Below, piece after piece: positions 6,809-11,154 of a DNA stretch of 11,154 nucleotides (position 1 is the stretch's first letter; each line of letters begins with the position of its first letter). The notes beneath the pieces were generated by a model that was given only the letters and a program-made list of their open reading frames with translations, ran no database searches and had not been told where the DNA came from. This stretch comes from Nitrososphaerota archaeon (GTDB lineage: Archaea > Thermoproteota > Nitrososphaeria > Nitrososphaerales > Gagatemarchaeaceae), in NCBI GenBank assembly GCA_005877365.1, contig VBPP01000001.1, forward strand, positions 1 to 11,154. The letters are read 5' to 3'. The position numbers and the translations under genes were made by a program.

Positions 6809-7675
6809 CTATCTCGCTCTACTCAGAGCGAGATTCAACGCTCTCCTCGCGAAGACCTTGATCATGTCCAACCTGTACTGTCTGCTTCCGTGCATGTCTG
6901 ATGGAGGGTCCGCTTCTTCGTTCGCCCTTTCCGCTGCCTCGGCTATGTTACCCTCGTCGAGCGTTTTCCCCTTGAGATGCCTCTCCGCGCTCTTGGCCCT
7001 TATCGGAGTTGACGCGACGGCACCTAACGATACTCTGACATCCCTGCAGACCTTCTTCGGTCCGACCGTCACCACGGCCCCAACACCAACTATCGCGAAG
7101 TCACCCTCCCGACGGCTATGTTTGATGTACGCCGATCCAGACTTCGGAGGAGTGTGCGGAATCTGAATCTCTGTAAGGATTTCATCTTTTGCGATTGAGG
7201 TTGTGAAGGTATCGACGAAGAATTTCGATTGCGGTATCACTCTCTTCCCCTTCACCCCGCGAACGACGAATTCTGACTCGAGCGCTGTCAGGGCGGTCGG
7301 TAGATCAGCGGCGGGGTCCGCGTGGCAACAGCTTCCACCAATCGTACCCCTGTTACGAATCTGTTGGTCGCCTATCTTGCTAGCCGCGTCCGAGAGAATC
7401 GGGAACTTCTTGTTGATAATCTTGCTGCGCTCGAGCGTGTCATGGGTCGTCAGCGCTCCCACCTCTAGGTGGCCCTTACCCTCCCGGATGTATGAGAGAA
7501 GATCCCCTGTCTTCGTGATATCTACTAGCGCGGCGGGAGCCGCCAGTCTGAGCTTCATCAGAGCGATAAGGCTCTGCCCGCCCGCCAGGACCTTGGCGTC
7601 CTCGTTCACACGAAGCAGCTGAATTGCCTCCTTCAGCGACGCGGGAGCGAAATAGGCAAATTTCTTTGGCGTCAT
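6809..7675 (-). CDS. coxM: FAD-binding medium subunit of the molybdenum hydroxylase
   Basis: The 288-residue flavin subunit takes electrons from the Fe-S subunit and hands them to an acceptor. The PCMH-type FAD fold shows LAGGQSLIALMKLRLA (residues 30-45) and the second flavin motif NRGTIGGSCCHADPAADLP (108-126). The CO-dehydrogenase C-terminal domain follows, including LGAVASTPIRAKSAE. The start at ATG 7675 gives MTPKKFAYFAPASLKEA, the normal family beginning. A TTG 11 codons further up is open but lies at the edge of a TATA-like box, so it is probably untranscribed. This is the first gene of the M-G-S-L operon and is divergent from the FAH-family gene. A perfect hairpin covers its last codons. 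Confidence 0.94.
   Translation of the reverse strand: MTPKKFAYFAPASLKEAIQLLRVNEDAKVLAGGQSLIALMKLRLAAPAALVDITKTGDLLSYIREGKGHLEVGALTTHDTLERSKIINKKFPILSDAASKIGDQQIRNRGTIGGSCCHADPAADLPTALTALESEFVVRGVKGKRVIPQSKFFVDTFTTSIAKDEILTEIQIPHTPPKSGSAYIKHSRREGDFAIVGVGAVVTVGPKKVCRDVRVSLGAVASTPIRAKSAERHLKGKTLDEGNIAEAAERANEEADPPSDMHGSRQYRLDMIKVFARRALNLALSRAR
6811..6834. other. Perfect 10-bp inverted repeat with 4-base loop at the coxM/coxG junction
   Basis: ATCTCGCTCT and AGAGCGAGAT are exact reverse complements separated by ACTC. In the minus-strand mRNA the hairpin covers the last eight codons of coxM, shares one base with its stop codon, and ends 13 bases before the coxG TTG start. It could influence coxG translation or mRNA processing. 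It is not followed by a T-run, so it does not look like a terminator. Confidence 0.55.
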
Positions 7676-7707
7676 CGGGGAGCTAGTCTCCAAATTTTCC
7701 GAAGACA

Positions 7708-7715
7708 ATATTTAG
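7708..7715 (-). promoter_or_regulatory. TATA-like box of the coxMGSL-like operon
   Basis: The minus strand reads CTAAATAT, preceded by AAAAC. The centre is about 37 bases from ATG 7675, predicting a short leader of roughly 10 bases and arguing against the TTG at 7708 as the start. The region 7676-7814 is a divergent control region shared with the FAH-family gene. Confidence 0.45.
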
Positions 7716-7781
7716 GTTTTGTTGGTTCGTTCCATTCCCAGGGCGTGACAACAGTGGCGTTGGAAGGCTCTCCGCTACAAT

Positions 7782-7790
7782 CTTTTTAGG
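7782..7790 (+). promoter_or_regulatory. TATA-like box of the FAH-family gene
   Basis: CTTTTTAGG has its centre about 29 bases before ATG 7815, so the expected transcript begins within a few bases of the start codon. Confidence 0.45.
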
Positions 7791-7814
7791 GGAAGGATAG
7801 CCAGTTCGTCGATA

Positions 7815-8816
7815 ATGCGTCTCGTTACTTTTGAGGAACCGCACGACCACAGCGAAAGGCTGGGTATCCTGGTCAGCCCCGATGGAGAATCACTCATCAT
7901 CGATGCAAATTACGCATACAATCGAATGCTGAAGGGAGGGAAGGGAAGGAGTTCTCAGAAGCTTGCGGACTCTATGGCACCAACAGACATGCTGGGACTT
8001 CTGCGTTCTGGCCGGAAATCGTTCGCCGCATTGCGCGAAGTCGAGCGATTCGCACTTCGGCTGGGTTTGTCCGGGCTCTCAGGCCCTAAGAAGGAGAGGG
8101 CGATCTTTAGGCTCCCCGAAGTGATAGTCATGGCGCCAGTACCCAGACCGGGCAAGATCATACATACGGCGGGGAACTTCAGGGAGCATGCGAAGGAGGG
8201 GAAGGGGTCTGGCTGGGAGTTCCCGATACCAAAGTGGATCTCATTTCTCAAGAGTCCTTCAGCGATAATCGGCAACGAAGGCAAGATAGTCCGCCCTAGA
8301 TACACAAAACAGCTTGACTACGAAATCGAATTGGCCATAATCATCGGCAAGAAGTCCAAGCACCTGACCAAGGAGGGCGCGTGGAAGGCGATCGCGGGCT
8401 TCACCATCTTTAACGATATAACAGCGCGTGACATCCAGAGAGAGGAGATGAAATCCGGCCTTCTCAATTTCGGAAAGAACATGGATACCTTCGCGCCCTT
8501 TGGGCCTTGCATGGTACCGAAGGAGGACATCGAAGACGTCCACAACCTCAAGATAGAATGCAGAGTCAACGGGGAACCACGACAGGTGAGCAACACGAGC
8601 CATCTTTCTGTGACCGTCCCGGAGATTGTTCAACACTATTCATGGGTGACGCTCTACCCCGGCGACATCATTACCACGGGAACCGTCTCGGGCGTCGCCG
8701 CCTTCAGGAAAGAGCCCGAAAAATACTACCTGAAACCCGGCGATGTCCTCGAATCAGAGATTGAGAAGATTGGCGTCCTCAGAAACTACGTTGTGGAGGA
8801 TGAGGAGGTTTACTGA
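7815..8816 (+). CDS. Fumarylacetoacetate hydrolase (FAH) family protein
   Basis: The 333-residue Mg/Mn-dependent enzyme belongs to the family that contains fumarylacetoacetase, oxaloacetate decarboxylase/acylpyruvase and 2-keto-4-pentenoate or homoprotocatechuate-pathway hydratases and isomerases. An N-terminal domain (about 1-105) precedes the conserved FAH core. Core features are NFREHAKE, with a His125/Glu128 pair like the catalytic HxxE dyad, then LDYEIELAIIIGK (Glu170, Glu172) and IFNDITARD (Asp201), which together give the metal site. GKNMDTFAPFGP with Lys221 and TTGTVSGVA complete it. All expected residues are present. The exact reaction cannot be read from the sequence. Its position beside a Mo-hydroxylase and an SDR points to catabolism of a keto acid or ring-cleavage product. 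It starts at ATG 7815 with no Shine-Dalgarno site, consistent with a leaderless message. Confidence 0.92.
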   Translation: MRLVTFEEPHDHSERLGILVSPDGESLIIDANYAYNRMLKGGKGRSSQKLADSMAPTDMLGLLRSGRKSFAALREVERFALRLGLSGLSGPKKERAIFRLPEVIVMAPVPRPGKIIHTAGNFREHAKEGKGSGWEFPIPKWISFLKSPSAIIGNEGKIVRPRYTKQLDYEIELAIIIGKKSKHLTKEGAWKAIAGFTIFNDITARDIQREEMKSGLLNFGKNMDTFAPFGPCMVPKEDIEDVHNLKIECRVNGEPRQVSNTSHLSVTVPEIVQHYSWVTLYPGDIITTGTVSGVAAFRKEPEKYYLKPGDVLESEIEKIGVLRNYVVEDEEVY

Positions 8817-8865
8817 TCAACTCCACACTCGACCCTCTCCTGAAATGCGACGCCAGTTGCGCATA

Positions 8866-8875
8866 GATTAAAAAC
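8866..8875 (+). promoter_or_regulatory. TATA-like box upstream of the mini-ORF/SDR unit
   Basis: GATTAAAAAC is centred near 8870. A start about 26 bases downstream falls almost exactly on the ATG at 8897, which opens a 15-codon mini-ORF ending on the SDR start. Confidence 0.5.
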
Positions 8876-8896
8876 TCCTTGCGCCCGTGCAGACCC

Positions 8897-8944
8897 ATGA
8901 AGGAATGTTACGGACTCAAATCACTTGAGGCTCTGACAAGATGA
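8897..8944 (+). CDS. Putative 15-residue leader peptide overlapping the SDR start
   Basis: The frame reads MKECYGLKSLEALTR and stops with TGA at 8942-8944, overlapping the SDR ATG at 8941 as ATGA. The ATG sits where a leaderless transcript from the TATA-like box would begin. This could feed ribosomes to the SDR by termination-reinitiation, since the SDR has no evident ribosome site. The peptide itself resembles nothing I know. It could be chance, as the ORF is very short. Confidence 0.35.
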   Translation: MKECYGLKSLEALTR

Positions 8945-9786
8945 GCTGGGGGACTCCACCAGGGGGCGTTAAAGTCGAGGGAGAGATTGACTGGACTCCC
9001 AGACGAGTTCCTTCGGGAAGGAGGCTCGACGGTCAGTACGCGATGGTGACCGGCTCCTCGAGGGGATTTGGAAGCGTGATAGCGCGTGCGTTGGCCCAGG
9101 AAGGAGCTAACGTGGCCGTGCACTATCTGAAGTCGGCGGAGAGTGCGGCGGAGATTGTCAAGGAGGTAAGGAAGGCAGGGGTTGACTCCTTCGCCCTCCA
9201 GGCAGACCTGAGCGACCTGCAGCAGGTCAGGGTCCTCGCAGAGAAGGTCTGGAAGAAGTGGGGTCGGTGCGACGTTCTTGTAAATAACGCTGGCGAGACC
9301 GCAGCCACGCAGATGTCTTGGAGAGAGCTCTCAACCGAAGTGGTGGACGGGACACTTTCACTCGATGTCAAGGGAACACTCTTCTGCACACACGAATTTG
9401 GAAAGAGGATGCTGGACGAGCAGCGGAGCGGCACGATTGTTAACGTGGCGTCAAACGTCATCGTCACGGGAAGTCCTCGATCCCCGATATACGCGGCGGC
9501 CAAGTACGGTGTCATCGGGATAACGAAGTCGTACGCTCTTGCGCTCGCTCCCTTCGTCAGAGTAAACGCAATCGCACCCGGCTACATGGACACGCCTTCC
9601 CTGAGGGCTAGGAAGGACTGGACTGAGGGAAGGAAGAAATGGATCATTGATCACACGCCCGTTAGGTCAATAGGCAAGCCGGAGAACATAGCGCACATAG
9701 TCGTCTTCCTGGCCTCTCAAGACTCATTCCATATGACCGGGAATACGGTGATATGCGACGGCGGATTCAGCATGCCAGCCGCCTGA
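8941..9786 (+). CDS. Short-chain dehydrogenase/reductase (SDR), classical type
   Basis: The 281-residue NAD(P)-dependent oxidoreductase has a Rossmann fold. Visible marks are the cofactor motif TGSSRGFG (37-44), DLSD (89-92), NNAG (115-118), and the catalytic set Ser171, Tyr184, Lys188 in NVASN and YAAAK. The C-terminal part has APGYMDTP (212-219), and TGNTVICDGGFSMP forms the end. The Ser-x12-Tyr spacing is the expected one. About 30 residues precede the core (MSWGTPPGGVKVEG onward), longer than usual. An in-frame TGA at 8926-8928 rules out an upstream start, and 8941 is the only ATG before the core. It follows the FAH gene on the same strand after 124 bases, but with its own promoter-like box. 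The substrate is unknown; oxidation of a hydroxyl group in the neighbouring catabolic route is an inference. Confidence 0.92.
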   Translation: MSWGTPPGGVKVEGEIDWTPRRVPSGRRLDGQYAMVTGSSRGFGSVIARALAQEGANVAVHYLKSAESAAEIVKEVRKAGVDSFALQADLSDLQQVRVLAEKVWKKWGRCDVLVNNAGETAATQMSWRELSTEVVDGTLSLDVKGTLFCTHEFGKRMLDEQRSGTIVNVASNVIVTGSPRSPIYAAAKYGVIGITKSYALALAPFVRVNAIAPGYMDTPSLRARKDWTEGRKKWIIDHTPVRSIGKPENIAHIVVFLASQDSFHMTGNTVICDGGFSMPAA

Positions 9787-9816
9787 ACCTCGCTTCTCTG
9801 CTTTGTGAAGGTAGTT

Positions 9817-10632
9817 CTAGGCGATTGCGATTGGCCTTACGAGAGAGGCCTCTCCTCCCTTAATCTTAAGGGGAAGCACTACGACTACGGAAGAGAGTCG
9901 ACGGTCCTTGGAGAGTTCTTCGAGATAGAGGCTCTTCATCAGGAAGATTCCGTTATCGCTCAGCAAGACGTTATGAACCTCAAAGGGGGTAGGAACTCCC
10001 GCCGCTAGATTATCGATGCCGACGAGACGAACCCTCCTCTTTGCGAGCCATCTGGCGGCTTCCACACCGAGACCTGCAAACTTGTGGAGGTACGCATCAG
10101 AGTCGGTCGTGAAGAATTTCGAGTATCCCGTCCTTACCAAGACGCAGTCACCATCACCTATCTTTGTTGACTGGCTCCTCTCTGTCTCCTCTAGGTCCTT
10201 CGCGGTTATCTCGTAGCGCTCGGGCAGGGTCTTCAGCCCTTTGTAAGACGGGACATCTAGGAGTACACCACGCAATACCAGTGGAGGAACTTCATCAACA
10301 CTGTGGAGTCCAGCCGGTAGGTTGCTGTACCCCTTGTCTTGCTGGTACGGCGTGATGTCGTGGTCCAGCACCTTGAGGTTGCGTGACATGTGGATCGGAG
10401 TGTCGAAGTGGGTTCCGGCGTGCATGGACGTCACCACCAACCCTATGGAGTCCGCGAAGCCGGGCGCGACCGATTCGAATAGCTTCTTCGTATGTTCATG
10501 ATATCTGTACAGGTAGTACTGGAACGGGGGGTCGGCTGGATGCACAGGCATTCCCTGCCAGTATGGCTGACCGAGGTCATAGACCTTGGCTCGCCGAATC
10601 ATAGCCAAGAGGTCGTCAGCTAACCCTGACAA
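9817..10632 (-). CDS. Cyclase-family metal-dependent hydrolase (arylformamidase / isatin-hydrolase-like)
   Basis: The 271-residue protein belongs to the putative cyclase family, which includes kynurenine formamidase (KynB) and isatin hydrolase; members hydrolyse amides or lactams at a metal centre. The signature HAGTHFDTPIH (71-81) contains the family metal ligands. Other marks are VYDLGQPYWQGMPVHP (17-32), GDCVLVRTGYSKFF, VGIDNLAAG (204-212) and EVHNVLLSDNGIFLMKSL (218-235). In the last motif many members have Glu where this one has Lys233, so activity or metal binding may differ. I use the TTG at 10632 because LADDLLAMIRRAKVYDL reads as a native N-terminal helix; ATG 10602 (Met11) is the alternative. 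It converges with the SDR, leaving 30 bases between stops. Confidence 0.88.
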   Translation of the reverse strand: MSGLADDLLAMIRRAKVYDLGQPYWQGMPVHPADPPFQYYLYRYHEHTKKLFESVAPGFADSIGLVVTSMHAGTHFDTPIHMSRNLKVLDHDITPYQQDKGYSNLPAGLHSVDEVPPLVLRGVLLDVPSYKGLKTLPERYEITAKDLEETERSQSTKIGDGDCVLVRTGYSKFFTTDSDAYLHKFAGLGVEAARWLAKRRVRLVGIDNLAAGVPTPFEVHNVLLSDNGIFLMKSLYLEELSKDRRLSSVVVVLPLKIKGGEASLVRPIAIA

Positions 10633-10664
10633 GGATTACCCAATCCGTCTGACCTCCCGTGGAG

Positions 10665-10674
10665 CATAAAAACT
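10665..10674 (-). promoter_or_regulatory. TATA-like box of the cyclase-family gene
   Basis: The minus strand reads AGTTTTTATG, with its centre about 38 bases from TTG 10632 and 68 from ATG 10602. It fits a short-leader transcript for the TTG start. A GGAGGT at 10652-10657 lies too far upstream to serve as ribosome site for the TTG and may be untranscribed. Confidence 0.4.
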
Positions 10675-10765
10675 GTCTTTCGACCCCGAGACCGCCCAAC
10701 CCAAGCACACTTCGTACCATCCTTCAGAACGGAGATGGGCGAAGGGGAAGTCTCAGGCTGTTGAG

Positions 10766-10774
10766 ATTAGAAAA
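10766..10774 (+). promoter_or_regulatory. Possible TATA-like box before the right-edge gene pair
   Basis: ATTAGAAAA is centred near 10770. Transcription about 26 bases downstream would start near 10796, just before ATG 10811 of the small ORF. A second AT-rich stretch, GTTTAATTTTTGG (10894-10906), could instead drive only the following membrane protein gene. Confidence 0.25.
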
Positions 10775-10810
10775 ACGACGCTCTTTTCGAGGAGCTTGGA
10801 AGAATCCCTC

Positions 10811-10942
10811 ATGGGTAAGGAGTACTTCGAAGATGCCTCAAGGCACGGAATTCTGAATGGGCTAAAGCAAGTGGTTCGCCGAAACGTGCGGGAACGTTTA
10901 ATTTTTGGCACTGAATACAAAGAGGCCAAAGTTTTGACATGA
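10811..10942 (+). CDS. Small basic protein of unknown function, overlapping the next gene
   Basis: From ATG 10811 the frame gives 43 residues, MGKEYFEDASRHGILNG then LKQVVRRNVRERLIFGTEYK and EAKVLT. It is rich in Lys/Arg/Glu and looks helical, and its composition resembles a real protein rather than a chance frame. The frame stays open upstream with protein-like sequence (VEIRKTTLFSRSLEES) but no ATG, so TTG 10796 or a frame change nearer 10735 are alternative starts. Its TGA at 10940-10942 overlaps the ATG of the next gene (ATGA), which suggests translational coupling and supports it being translated. I do not recognise the family. Confidence 0.5.
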   Translation: MGKEYFEDASRHGILNGLKQVVRRNVRERLIFGTEYKEAKVLT

Positions 10943-11154
10943 TACGACGACAACAAGCCCCTTACCGAGTGAACAAGAAGAACTTTCTCGCGTTGGCATC
11001 CGCAATTGTCGTAGCGGCGATTCTGTCAGCCAGCGTCTTATTTTTCGTTGTTCCTGATCTGTATGTCACAAAGACAATTACACGGACAACTACCGTTACT
11101 TCAACTATTACACTGTCTTGGGAGGTTGTCAAGCAGAATATCACAGTCGACCAG
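10939..11154 (+). CDS. Membrane-anchored protein with Thr-rich stalk, N-terminal part
   Basis: The frame opens at ATG 10939 and continues without a stop to the window edge (72 codons). A short cytoplasmic head with positive charges (MIRRQQAPYRVNKKN) is followed by one hydrophobic segment, about residues 16-40 (FLALASAIVVAAIL, SASVLFFVVP). A Thr/Val-rich stretch follows (TKTITRTTTVTSTITLS), then WEVVKQNITVDQ. This is the layout of an archaeal signal-anchored extracellular protein. The Thr-rich part would be a stalk or glycosylation region, and NIT is a possible N-glycosylation sequon. What the outer domain does cannot be seen here. The start overlaps the stop of the small ORF. Confidence 0.75.
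   Translation, partial: MIRRQQAPYRVNKKNFLALASAIVVAAILSASVLFFVVPDLYVTKTITRTTTVTSTITLSWEVVKQNITVDQ

Noticed and set aside
6579..7166. Plus-strand open frame of 195 codons opposite coxG and coxM
   Set aside because: It crosses two well-supported minus-strand genes and their junction, and its translation is Ser/Leu-rich and unlike any protein I know.
3382..7675. Genuine aerobic CO dehydrogenase
   Set aside because: Subunit order and CoxG fit, but the catalytic loop lacks both known CO dehydrogenase signatures, so only a family-level call is justified.
9787..9816. Terminator between the convergent SDR and cyclase genes
   Set aside because: No T-run or stable hairpin is visible in the 30 bases between the stops.

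Overview
The window looks like chromosomal DNA from an archaeon. AT-rich TATA-like boxes sit about 26 bases before the first start codon of several genes, which fits leaderless or nearly leaderless transcripts. TTG starts appear, and the last gene encodes a one-helix protein with a Thr/Val-rich stalk of a kind common in archaea. The phylum cannot be fixed from this sequence; Thermoproteota or Thermoplasmatota are both possible. No rRNA, tRNA, CRISPR array, transposase or insertion sequence was seen.

Left part (1-2830). The window opens inside a PLP-dependent trans-sulfuration enzyme (cystathionine gamma-synthase/lyase family). Ten bases later comes a VOC/glyoxalase-like gene whose frame is broken twice, each time by one missing base in a short homopolymer. 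Next is a 509-residue sulfite-oxidase-family molybdoenzyme. It has a multi-helix membrane domain at the N-terminus and an internal twin-arginine motif just before its last helix. A small two-helix membrane protein on the minus strand meets it tail to tail.

Middle part (2831-7815). After a decayed alpha/beta-hydrolase gene comes a tight minus-strand operon in the order M-G-S-L: FAD subunit, CoxG-like SRPBCC protein, [2Fe-2S] subunit and molybdenum catalytic subunit of a xanthine-oxidase-family hydroxylase. These would usually be called aerobic CO dehydrogenase genes. However, the catalytic subunit has NRGYSR where form I enzymes have AYxCSFR and form II enzymes have AYxGAGR, so CO is unlikely to be its substrate.

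Right part (7709-11154). Divergent from the cox-like operon are an FAH-family hydrolase/hydratase and an SDR oxidoreductase. The SDR is preceded by an apparent leaderless 15-codon mini-ORF that overlaps its start (ATGA). A cyclase/arylformamidase-like metal hydrolase converges on the SDR. A Mo-hydroxylase, an FAH enzyme, an SDR and a cyclase-family hydrolase together suggest a small catabolic cluster for an organic acid or (hetero)aromatic compound: hydroxylation, dehydrogenation, ring or amide opening, then cleavage or hydration. This is inferred from gene content only. At the right edge, a short ORF overlaps by ATGA the start of a membrane-anchored protein that runs off the window.
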